Notes under the pieces: model-generated | The model's database searches: none | The model's input: only the letters and a program-made list of their open reading frames with translations | What the model was told of the DNA's origin: nothing | Program-made: the position numbers and the translations under genes | NCBI RefSeq assembly: GCF_000711695.1 | Contig: NW_013546980.1 | Span: forward strand, 1 to 64,000 | Origin: Tilletiaria anomala UBC 951 | Lineage: Eukaryota > Basidiomycota > Exobasidiomycetes > Georgefischeriales > Tilletiariaceae | Direction of reading: 5' to 3' | Length of the DNA: 64,000 nt | In this document: positions 1 to 9,133 of the stretch, one piece after another | How the letters are laid out: every line of letters begins with the position of its first letter | Numbering within the stretch: the stretch's first letter is position 1

Positions 1-1924
1 GTCGTCACCGACATTGGCCGCTGCGGCGCGGCTGTCGAGCGCGCAGGCGCACGCATAAGCCCGGGCGATGCGCGGGAGGAGTGTTTCGAGAAGTAGCTCG
101 TCGCTACAGCCGGCCAAGCGCCCAAGCCCACGGGTGCGCACGCCGCTCGTCTGCGCGGACGGCAGACCAAGTGCGTTGCCGAGCGGGCGCACGTGCGGCA
201 TCGCGCTGCTGCTGCTGCTGCTGTCGCTACCGCCATCGCTGTTGTCGCCGCCGGCGTGGGCTGCTTCGGTCAGGGGAGGGTGGACATGGTGCAGCTTGAT
301 GCGCTTTTGAGCGGGTGGTGCAGCGGGGTGGTCCTGCTTGTGCGTCATGGTGGAGTGCTGCGGCCCGCGCTTGCTCTCTCTCTCTCTCTGGGTGGGGTCT
401 GCGGTGAGGGGGGGTGGTGCCGAGCGAGCCTCTTTCCTTTGCGCGCGATGCTGCTGCTGATGGTCGTTGCGCTGATTGCAACTAATGGAAAAGTAAAAAT
501 ATCAATACACACGAGGAAAGGACGAGGGGCTTCTTCTCGGCCGATAGAAGGATGGCCAGCCCAATCACCGCGCATGAAACGAAAGAAAAGAATAAATGAA
601 TGACAGCCAGTTGTCGCATTTATTTATTTTTCCAAATAAAGTTTGACGAACAAAGGATGCATAATATTAGTCTTTCCATCGACTTGTGACAGCACCGTCC
701 ACGCGTCTGAGGGCACTAAGTACGTTGAGAATTCTGACATTGGAAGCCCAGGGGTTCGGGACCCTAGTCCTATCATAATGTGCAGACCGCTAGATACTGC
801 CGCACTGCCTGCTTGCATGAACCTGGGTGTCAGCGTTGTACGTAGAGCACACGTTCGGATCGGATGGGATTCGATTTCACTGTTCCTCGACACGTGCGAC
901 ACGCCTAACCTGCATCGCTACAACAAAGGAGCCGACAAACATGTACATATATGTATACTATATGAACAAATAGTGTGTATGTACCCGTCCACTGAGCACG
1001 GCGCCACGTATAGAAGAACACGCGCAGGCCCCAAGCGAGCCTGTCAAGGTACCGCAGCGGCACTCTCTGCGTGATCATAACCTTCTCTTATCCAGCCACA
1101 AACATAACCCACAAGCTCTAAATAAAATGACTGATGGAGAAGCAGGTGTACCTCAAGCTCCAACACACTCAGGCTAACCCTCACCCATATATCCTTTGTC
1201 ATTATTCGGGACAGAAAAGAAACTCGCCGTTGCATATATAATATACAGCACATGCTCCACGAACACCGGTGCGTCAAAGCAGGCAACGGGCACGGCCGAC
1301 GGCCCAGCGCTCACCCACACTAGGAGCCGCCTCTGACACTTTATTATACACAGGTACCACATCCCACTCCCCACCCCCCTCCCTCTCAATCTCCTCACGC
1401 GTCTGACAGACACATCCACTCGACACGGATTCCGCGCGGCTCCGTCTACCCCGGTTTCACATCCCATCGACCTCCCACGGCAGCAATCACGCTCGGCTTG
1501 GCCCACGCATGAACAACGCACGGACCACGGCCTGGTCGTTGGGCGGGCGCGCACGAACAGCATAGGACCAGAGCAGGCGAGACGCACGGTGCGTGCCCAG
1601 AACGAACGGACGCCAGAGAGGATGATGTGACCGTGGAGGAAGCACACACACACACGGTGAGTTGGCCATACCCCCCTTTTTTTTCTTCTTGCACGCAGCC
1701 CGTCGGCGCCCTGACAGATCGCATCGCCGTGCCTGCTCCTAGTCAAAACCGCACACAGTTGCTCCCCATCCAGCTCCTACCATCTCCGGAAGCGAGCACA
1801 AGACTGCTTGACGTGCCATACGCATCCGAAAGCATCCAGCACCGTCAAGCAATTCTCAAAACAAACCTGAGCTCCCCGACCAGCGCCGCGCATTCATCTC
1901 CACCTTTTTGCATCGACTCGCATC
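1..1924. other. Left edge, no assignable gene
   Basis: I see no gene I can support here. Bases 1-300 are very GC-rich and open in several frames on both strands, as is common in GC-rich DNA; one plus frame is open from base 1 to a stop at 94-96 and could be the last codons of a gene lying to the left, but nothing in it is recognisable. There are six CTG units at 206-223, a CT run near 373-390 and AATAAA-like hexamers near 591 and 635 that could end a plus-strand transcript. From about 1370 to 1924 the DNA turns pyrimidine-rich with CA repeats, which fits a promoter and leader of the gene starting at 1925. Confidence 0.4.
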
Positions 1925-4900
1925 ATGCATCTAACTACGCAGCCGCAAGGCGCCGTCGGAGCGACCCGTGCCAATGGGCCCTCGGCGCAGGACGGCCCCG
2001 GCTCTCCGCTGCCCTGCTGGCGCTGCACCGCGCGCATGTCGTGCGCCTTCGAAGAGCAGCAGCAGCAGCAGCAGCAGCAGTGCGACAACACCTTCTCGCA
2101 TCTTGCCAGGCCCATTGCGGTGCATGGCACGCGCACAGCCAGCGAGGACCTCAATCTGACTTGCAGCAATGACCCATGCCCGAGCACAAGCACAGGTGCC
2201 AGTACGCGGAGAAGAATCGCCAGCAACAACAACAGCAGCAGCAGCACGAGCACCAAGATCCGCCCAGGCACGGCATCGACCGCAATGATAGCATACAGCT
2301 ACTCGACCGGGACTGCATGCCGTGGAGCAGCGCTGCCCGGGCACACAAGCTGGGAGCATGAACGCGATTCGGCGTCCAGTGGTGCGACGCCGCAAACAAG
2401 TTTCACGAGCGCCTCGCCCGTCTCGGACTTCGGTCCCCGCCTCGGTCTTGGTCTTGGTCTTGGCCTCGGTATTGGTCTCGGCCTCGATGCGCCTATCGAG
2501 CTGGAGCGGTACGCAGCCGCAGCCGTCAACGGCGACCGCAACGGTGAGGAACGCGATCATGGGGCAGGGCCTGAACACGGCGTCGTGTACCCTTCGATGC
2601 TGGAGCACGCGTCCTCGCACGCCCACCTCCATCACCACCACGACCGTGGCATGGACATAGAGCGGCGTGCTGCTGCTGTTGCACAGGCGATAGAGCCGCA
2701 GCGTCGAGCGTTCGGCACGCACTTCAGCAGGGACCTCGGCCGACGCATCGAGGAACGCCGGCTCATGACGGGCCCTGGCAACCTTGCGGCCGCGCTCGGC
2801 TTTGCGTCCGTACCCGCGGGGTTGAGGGCAGCAGGAGAAGAACATCAAGAAGAAGAAATGGAGGAGGAGGAGGGTGCGCCAGCGGCACCAGGCAGTCGGA
2901 GCCTCTGCCGCGCGGAAAGGCCGCTAACGCGCGCGTCATCATCGCCACCGTTCTCGTCGGCCACGCACGAGTGCCTCGGGGCACGCTCGTCCGTCGCGTC
3001 TCTGCCTGATCGCACACTGTCGTCGTCATCGCCGTCATCGTCTTCGCTGTTGTCGTTCACTGCTGTCTTGCACAGAGGGGAGCATTTCAGCGAAACACAA
3101 GGAGCAAACGCTCAGACCTTAACCCATACTCGAGCGTCGGCCCTTCTCGGATCGCCGATACGGCTCACACGGCCTAGAAGATCCAGATGCGTAGCGGAGC
3201 GCCACCCGCCGAGCTCAGCTTCCGCTGGCGCCCCCGCGCTCACTGTCGTTCCCAGCGGCGTCGCTGCCCCCGCAACACCCCTGACGCGCTCAACACCGTC
3301 ACCGCCACCGTCGTCGCGGGCACGCCCGCACGAACCGCCTGCGAGGTCGAGACGGTCCGACCGTCGGCGCGGCGCGTTCGCGCGCCGCTCTCCGGACACC
3401 GCTGCTGCTACCGACGCTCGCCCGCGGCTGGGCAGCTACGAAGACAGCGACAGCGGTGGCGATGGCGATAGCGAGACGCATGTGAGCGAGCAAGCACGCG
3501 TGCGCTCCGCCCCGCGCAGCCCGACGGCCGGCATCACAAGCCGGTGCCAGCGCTGGCTGCACAAGCACAGGAAGCTGCTCGCGCTTAGCATCGGCCAGTA
3601 TGCGGAGAGTGTCGCACCCGGGCAGGATGCTCTTGCTTTGGGTGGCGCTACATATGAGAAGCTCCATCTCACCGCCGTTGCCTCTGCTGGTGGTGGTGTG
3701 TTGGTCAGTCCTTGTATCAGCTCGCTCGGCAAGGACGTCAGCCATCCTCGGAGCCGTAGCAACTCGCTCTCCTGTTCCTTCTCCGACAAGCGGCGCAAGC
3801 GCCAATTTATCCCTCCCTCGCTCGACCTCGGGCCTTCACTTTTCGCTGCATCATGCGCCACGCAGAATGCGGCTTCGTCCGATGACGCCACGCCTCCCCC
3901 GACGGATGCTACTGGTTGCCCCTCGCCGTCTACGGGAGGCATCGTGCACAGTCAGGGCGCCGCTGCGCTGTCGAGCAGCCCCGTAGCCCAGCATAGGGCT
4001 GCGCAAGCTGCAGCAGCACAGGATGTGCATATTTTCTCCGCTGGGAGCCCGCTTTCGCATCGCGCGGTCATCGAGCCGAGCTCCGGCTGGCGATCGCCTG
4101 ATCCCACCGCTCCTGCCACCCTCTTGCTTGCGCCTGGACCTCAGGCAGCGATGCCGCCAGTAGGCTCTGACTCTGCAGCATGCCGCAACAACCACTCCCT
4201 GGATCAGCCGCAAGCCGTACCAAGTAGCGCCAGGAGCGTGCAGGCCATCGTGCGGATGCAGCGCGATGCGTTGCAGCTCTTCAGCGAGGCGGTGCTCGAG
4301 CCGTCGTTATCAGCACCCTCCTCCTTAGACGTTTTGGCTCCTCCCGTCGCACCGCATTCGGCTCCCGCATCAGCTCATCCGCGGCGGCAGCAGCAGGTTT
4401 TGCAGGGGCAGCGCGAGGCTAGAAAGTGCGCAAATGGCGGCTTGTCTGGCTACGGCCAACTCGGCCTTTGGCCTGCACCATCGCCTGCGCCTTCCCTTTC
4501 GCCTTCGCCCGGGCCACATGAACGTGTCTCGCGTGCGTGGTTGCAAAGCGTACAGCAAGCTACGACTGCATGCGAAGTTTCATCGCGAGAAGCTTCGCGC
4601 GTCGACCGCTTGCCTCCCAAGCAGCCCGTCTTCTTGCAGCCGCGGGGCCGCTCGGCTGCCGCGGCCTGCGTGCGTGCACCGAACCCTGGGCGGATGGTGG
4701 GCATTGCCAGCAGCAGGAGCCAGGACTTTTCCCTTGCCGGCCTGTCCGCATCGGCGTCGCGGAGGCTGCTGAAGAAAGGCCTCTCCTTACGCCACCACGC
4801 TTCGTCGCCGCGAATCGCAGACCCGAGCGATGGCGAGTTCAGCAGCATCTCCACCACTACAACGAGCTCGGCGGCGATCGAGGCGCTCATCCAACAGCTC

Positions 4901-4993
4901 AAGTTCCCCACACAGCAAGAGGACGGTGCGGCGATGTTCGTCAATGATCTGCGCGATCGTCATCTGCATGCGCACGCGCTCCTATCCAACTAA
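1925..4993 (+). CDS. Low-complexity hypothetical protein, 1022 aa
   Basis: A single open frame of 1022 codons without an apparent intron. I recognise no domain and infer no function. The protein is almost all low complexity: eight CAG codons give a Gln run near residue 45, a Leu-Gly dipeptide run lies near residues 173-187, a short His cluster near 238, an acidic Glu stretch near 305, and long Ser/Pro/Ala/Arg-rich parts follow. The only less biased parts are near residue 540 (with RCQRWLHKHRKLL) and the last 90 residues, which end in a possible helix around IEALIQQLKF. The ATG at 1925 is the first in a frame open to 4993 and follows a pyrimidine-rich leader. Fungal regulators are often built like this, but nothing proves it. 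Opposite frames of up to 305 codons are GC shadows. Confidence 0.6.
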   Translation: MHLTTQPQGAVGATRANGPSAQDGPGSPLPCWRCTARMSCAFEEQQQQQQQQCDNTFSHLARPIAVHGTRTASEDLNLTCSNDPCPSTSTGASTRRRIASNNNSSSSTSTKIRPGTASTAMIAYSYSTGTACRGAALPGHTSWEHERDSASSGATPQTSFTSASPVSDFGPRLGLGLGLGLGIGLGLDAPIELERYAAAAVNGDRNGEERDHGAGPEHGVVYPSMLEHASSHAHLHHHHDRGMDIERRAAAVAQAIEPQRRAFGTHFSRDLGRRIEERRLMTGPGNLAAALGFASVPAGLRAAGEEHQEEEMEEEEGAPAAPGSRSLCRAERPLTRASSSPPFSSATHECLGARSSVASLPDRTLSSSSPSSSSLLSFTAVLHRGEHFSETQGANAQTLTHTRASALLGSPIRLTRPRRSRCVAERHPPSSASAGAPALTVVPSGVAAPATPLTRSTPSPPPSSRARPHEPPARSRRSDRRRGAFARRSPDTAAATDARPRLGSYEDSDSGGDGDSETHVSEQARVRSAPRSPTAGITSRCQRWLHKHRKLLALSIGQYAESVAPGQDALALGGATYEKLHLTAVASAGGGVLVSPCISSLGKDVSHPRSRSNSLSCSFSDKRRKRQFIPPSLDLGPSLFAASCATQNAASSDDATPPPTDATGCPSPSTGGIVHSQGAAALSSSPVAQHRAAQAAAAQDVHIFSAGSPLSHRAVIEPSSGWRSPDPTAPATLLLAPGPQAAMPPVGSDSAACRNNHSLDQPQAVPSSARSVQAIVRMQRDALQLFSEAVLEPSLSAPSSLDVLAPPVAPHSAPASAHPRRQQQVLQGQREARKCANGGLSGYGQLGLWPAPSPAPSLSPSPGPHERVSRAWLQSVQQATTACEVSSREASRVDRLPPKQPVFLQPRGRSAAAACVRAPNPGRMVGIASSRSQDFSLAGLSASASRRLLKKGLSLRHHASSPRIADPSDGEFSSISTTTTSSAAIEALIQQLKFPTQQEDGAAMFVNDLRDRHLHAHALLSN
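2057..2080 (+). repeat. CAG trinucleotide run (8 units)
   Basis: Eight perfect CAG codons encode polyglutamine near the N-terminus of the 1022-aa protein. Such runs usually vary in length between strains. Confidence 0.9.
2441..2485 (+). repeat. Leu-Gly dipeptide repeat
   Basis: Fifteen codons alternate Leu (one Ile) with Gly, using CTC/CTT and GGT/GGC, so the six-base unit is degenerate. It lies in frame in the 1022-aa protein and makes a hydrophobic, flexible tract unusual in an otherwise polar sequence. Confidence 0.85.
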
Positions 4994-5544
4994 GGAATGG
5001 GATCTGTGCCCACTTTTTCATCGTCCAACTAGTTGCTTCGCTTTGCACGCTGCCATCTTTTCCCGTTTTCGGTTCACCGCATTCGTCATCCGCCATTCGT
5101 CACTGCATTCTGGACCGCCGCATCCCGCAACGACTGATCGTCCTTGTGGCCACGTTTCAACCACCTGGCTCATTCACTACATACATCAACGATCAAATAC
5201 AGCACCCAGCTATGCCATCTCTTCTCAATTCGCCTTTTGCATTCCTCGCCCACAAGCCCATGCTCTCGTGACCTCCATGCTCTTCGCCGTCACCACGTTT
5301 TTTTTCCGCAACGCAGTTGCCATCGATAGTCGTCAGTCATCCACAATTATAAAGCTAAGCTCTCCGTCGTCTCGCTCATGCCGTCCTAGCCGTCTGCGCA
5401 TCGCATCGGACGGTGTTGTATTCCTCTTCTGGGTTTGCAAATGTACTACACTAATGCTACGGGCAAATGGGGACGATTTCAAACAGTGCGTTGGAGTGAA
5501 CGAATCAGGAACCATGGCTGTGAATACATATAGGTGGGTTCGCT
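4994..5544. other. Convergent 3' intergenic region
   Basis: About 550 bases between the stop of the plus-strand 1022-aa protein and the stop of the minus-strand hydroxylase. It probably holds both 3' untranslated regions. Open frames here, including a 309-codon plus frame from 4830, run antisense through the hydroxylase and look like shadows. Confidence 0.6.
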
Positions 5545-6960
5545 TTACGCCGCCGTCGCAACAGGCGCAGAGTCCATGGGCTGGAACTGCGACGGATCGT
5601 TGTTGTCTGCGACAAAACGATGAGAAAGCCTCAGCACAATGGTCCTCTTTCTTGTTCCTGCACATGGCATCGACAACTCACAGGCCATCTCATCGAGCGC
5701 GACAACACAGCTTTCTCGGACGACGCGCGGCGCAGTTGCGTCGTTGGCCCATCGCTTGAGCGCGTGCATGACGCTCTTCAGCTCGTCCTCTCCTGGCTCT
5801 GCAGATGCCGCCTCGCCGTCCTCGTCCTCGCCTACTTCCTCGGCGATGCCACCGAGCGCCTCGGCCGCCTCGTGCCGGACCATTTCATGCTCCTCGCTGT
5901 CGTTGAGTACTTGCAGCATTGACTTGATGCTTGCGCGGTGGCACAGCTCGCCGAAGACGAAGCAAATCTCGTGCCTGAATAGCGCGGACTTCTCGCCCTT
6001 CTCGAGGCCCGCGGCGAGCGCGAGCACGGCCTGCTCAGCCTTTTGTCGAAGCAGGCGCGACTCAGCGCGCGCCTGCTGCGGCGGGATCTCGCGCACGTGT
6101 GTCTGCTCGGAGGCACGTAGGCACGCGTGCACGGCGTTGCGCAGGGAGAACATAGCGCGGTAGCGTTCAAAGAGCGGCAGGTCGCGATTGGTCAGTATGC
6201 TTCGCAAGGAGACAATGTCGTACACTGCTGGATCGAGGGAGGAAAGTGATGAGGCTGCGGCATCCTTTTGCCCTGATGATAGAGATGCCTTGGCGGCCAG
6301 CGGTGGGGCAGGGTCTATAGGCGCAAATGCCCTGCCACGCAGAAAGGGGGGGTGAGGATGTCAGTACATTGCAGATCCCACATAAACGTAGCGCATCTGT
6401 TCAGCGCACTCATGCCCTCCAGCGCCGGCCTCGGTAGCCTGCTTCTTCCTTTCGGCTTCTTCTGCTCGCTGCTTCTTGCCTTCGTCGGAATGGTCCCATT
6501 CGATCTTGTGAATCGCTAGCTCGCACGTCTCAACAACGCTGATGTCTTCTCCTGGGCGCTGAGCGTACTCCTTGAGTAGTGGAAGACTCTGCCAGCTCGA
6601 GATGGCGCCAAGTGCCTCGGCCGCCTCGTGCCGGACCATAATATCCTGTTTGTCATCGCGCACGACGCTCTCGAGCGTGGAAACGGCGCGTAGGTCGGCG
6701 ATCTGGCCGAGGCAGTAGGCAAGCTCGTGCTTGAGCAACGCCGAGTCATCCGCGAAGCCCTTGCCGATGATCTCTATAACTGCCCCTACAAGTGAACTTT
6801 GAGCAGAGGCTAAGCCTTTGAGCGTAAAGAGAGCTCGAAAGCGGGCGTCGAGAGGCGTTGAGGAGGTAAGCAAGGCAAACGAAAGCGAATCGAGCTGCGA
6901 GCTCGCTGCTCCACTGCTGCTCCCTCTTGAGCTTGCAGCATCCATTGTGTCTTGCGTCAT
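5545..6960 (-). CDS. DOHH: Deoxyhypusine hydroxylase
   Basis: HEAT-like repeat di-iron enzyme that hydroxylates deoxyhypusine on eIF5A, the last step of hypusine formation (yeast Lia1). Fitted exons are 6960-6368, 6331-5682 and 5606-5545, giving 434 aa. The two halves each carry paired His-Glu iron ligands: LLKHELAYCLGQ (about 78-79) and VRHEAAEALG (111-112), then FRHEICFVFGE and VRHEAAEALGG. The family linker DPAPP opens exon 2, and PLFERYRAMFSLRN starts the second half. The start is placed at MTQDTM because upstream codons to 7146 are not conserved in the family. Intron 1 is only 36 nt. Intron 2 (75 nt, stop-free) is inferred because removing it joins ALDEMA to YNNDPSQFQ, the expected C-terminus. 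It is longer than the human enzyme (302 aa), mainly in the linker and N-terminus. It shares a 522-bp divergent spacer with MRT4. Confidence 0.9.
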
Positions 6961-7482
6961 TTCTCTCGCCTCTTCTCTATGATCCAGCGTTTCTTGGTGA
7001 AGGGTGGTCCTGCTTCGAACTCCGATCTGAATGTCAAAGCTTTCCAACACATTGATGCGATTGAAGTGATGTCCATCATCGATGTAATCATCCATCATCA
7101 TCGTAGCATACCTTTTTTGCGGTGTGCTCGGCGTCTTCTTTTCCACTTAACACCGACGCCTGTTGACTGCCGTGGAAAGTCGCCGATCAAAAAGTCGCCG
7201 ACAAGAACGCGCAGATGAGAGAGAGAGAAAAAATTGACGGAAGCCGGAAGGCAGATAGATGAGATTGCTATTGCCGTGGCTATCCTAGAGCATTTTTTTT
7301 GGAGAGGCAAGGGTTCTTGCCTTTCGTCCATACAGCATGTCAGCATTTTAATCTGACTTCGAAGAGCAGCCAAAACGCAAGACAACTAGCGGTCTGTATT
7401 TGAGAGCGTAAGACGAAGCGGAGCAAGGCGGGCCATACTCTAGCCTCCCCCACGTTCGGACTCACACGGAACCTCGAGCAAC
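6961..7482. other. Divergent promoter region DOHH / MRT4
   Basis: About 520 bases between two divergent starts. The hydroxylase frame stays open on the minus strand to 7146, so part of this may be 5' leader or an N-terminal extension. Short purine-rich and GA-repeat stretches lie near 7215-7240. No distinct TATA element stood out. Confidence 0.5.
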
Positions 7483-8600
7483 ATGCCTCGCGCCAGGCGT
7501 AATAAGGTGGTCACCTTGACCAAGACTGCCAAGAAGACGAGAGCAGACAAGGAATCGCTTATCGACAAGGTCCGGGATGCCGCGCAGCAGTACAGCTTCG
7601 TCTGGCTTTTCGGCATCGGGAACATGCGCAATGCATATCTCAAGGAGGTCAGGCAGCTCTGGGAGGGCAGCAGACTGTTCTTTGGAAAGCTGGGAATCAT
7701 GCGCAAGGCGCTTGGCACAGAGGAGGGGGATGAGATTCGGACGGGTATCTCAGCGCTTTCGAATGTACGTTGCGTTGCAGGGGTGTTTCAGAAACTGCAG
7801 AGGAACACTCACACTGTCGTGCTCTTCCTCGTATTTGATTCCGCAGAAGCTCGCGGGCTCAGTAGGTCTACTGTTTACCGATTCACCTCCTGCAGAAGTA
7901 CAAGAGTGGTTCAAGACATACTCGCGGGAGGACTTCGCACGGGCGGGGAACAAGGCGTCAGAGACGGTCGTGCTACCGGAAGGACCGGTGATGATGCACG
8001 TCGGACCAGTGCCTGAGGCGCTACCGCATTCCATCGAGCCGCAGCTGCGGCAGTTGGGCATGCCTACCGAGCTTAAGAGGGGAGTTCCGACACTCTTGCG
8101 GGAGTTCACAGTATGCAAGAAAGGCAGCAGGCTGACCAAAGAAGCTGTACGTAGCTGATACTTTCGCAATCTGGGAGCGTATTGCTGCTCCGAGAAGTAA
8201 CATTTGACTGACATTTTTGTCACACCATTGCTGCCTTCTGCAGGCACAGATTCTGAAGCACCTACTGATCATGCAGGCCGAGTTCCGCATCATCCCCCTG
8301 GCATATTGGTCCTCGATCGCAACGGAAGGGAAAGCAGAAGGCACAGTGCACGAGCTCGAGCTGACCCCCGAGCAAAAGGAGCTGATCGAACAGGCGCAAA
8401 ACGATTCTAGTGCGGAGCTAGCTGGCGTCGGCGGTAAGAAGACGAAGAAGGGAAGCGCTCGCAACGGGCGCTCTCCCAAGAAGGCAGCAGAGGATGCGGA
8501 GATGGACGCCGAAGAGGATGAGGAAGACGATGACGATGTCAGTTTGGATGACGGGGACAAGGTTGAAGAGAGCATGATGCTGCCCGCAGAGCTCAGATGA
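7483..8600 (+). CDS. MRT4: Ribosome assembly factor Mrt4
   Basis: Nucleolar paralogue of ribosomal stalk protein P0 that binds pre-60S rRNA and is exchanged for P0 during maturation. Exons 7483-7764, 7847-8146 and 8244-8600 join in phase 0 to give 312 aa. Family signs are the start MPRARRNKVVTLTKT, the core WLFGIGNMRNAYLKEVR followed by SRLFFGKLGIMRKALG, and LLFTDSPPAEVQEWF in exon 2; the region GPVMMHVGPVPEALPHSIEP matches the P0-like fold. The final exon adds a Lys-rich then very acidic tail (residues about 235-312), longer than in yeast (236 aa) but of the kind seen in this family. A canonical AATAAA follows at 8816. The start ATG is the first after the divergent spacer with DOHH. Confidence 0.93.
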
Positions 8601-8815
8601 GCCCTGTCTTCCTCTACTTTTGACATCTTTGTTAGTCTTGTCGTTGATAGATTTCCATGTGTACCATATCGTCAGCAAGCATTCCTCAGCCAATTCAGGA
8701 ATCATTAGAGCCCTTCTACCTGACATTCTAATGACTCTCAGCTGTGTCTGGCGCAGGACGAAAAGCAGAGCAGCCGCTTCCAGTAGAGACCACTTTGCTT
8801 GAAGTTGTTGAGTGG

Positions 8816-8821
8816 AATAAA
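8816..8821 (+). other. Putative poly(A) signal of MRT4
   Basis: AATAAA 216 bases after the MRT4 stop codon, in an AT-richer 3' stretch, so a plausible cleavage and polyadenylation signal. Confidence 0.5.
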
Positions 8822-9133
8822 ATGCTGTCACAACATAATGGTGGTGTAACTAATAAGCGACGATGAGCATTCGATTTCGACTAGCGAGATCAACATTTGC
8901 TGATGTCGCCGGGGTCATCGTCGTGGCGTGGAGGCTGCCGAACACGGGCACAGTGCCGCGCCGCACCCATAGACGGTCAAAGCGCGGGAAGAACACGCCC
9001 AACTACTACGATGCGCTGTTGAATCAACCTCAAAATTGCTGCCCCTCACCACATCTTGGTGAAATCAAGCAGCAAACGTCGATGTCCGGGCTGTAGCACT
9101 GTTCACGCGTCGCACAGGCTCACTCTGGCCAAG
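8822..9133. other. Intergenic region MRT4 to STT3
   Basis: About 310 bases between tandem plus-strand genes, presumably the STT3 promoter. It holds short open frames with no resemblance to anything known to me. Confidence 0.5.

Noticed and set aside
1174-1746. Minus-strand 190-codon frame upstream of the first gene
   Set aside because: Cys/Arg-rich random composition, no motif, and it starts at an ATG inside a likely promoter.
1931-2848. Minus-strand 305-codon frame
   Set aside because: Antisense shadow of the 1022-aa protein in GC-rich repeats.
4830-5759. Plus-strand 309-codon open frame
   Set aside because: It overlaps the end of the 1022-aa gene and runs antisense into the conserved hydroxylase; composition is random.
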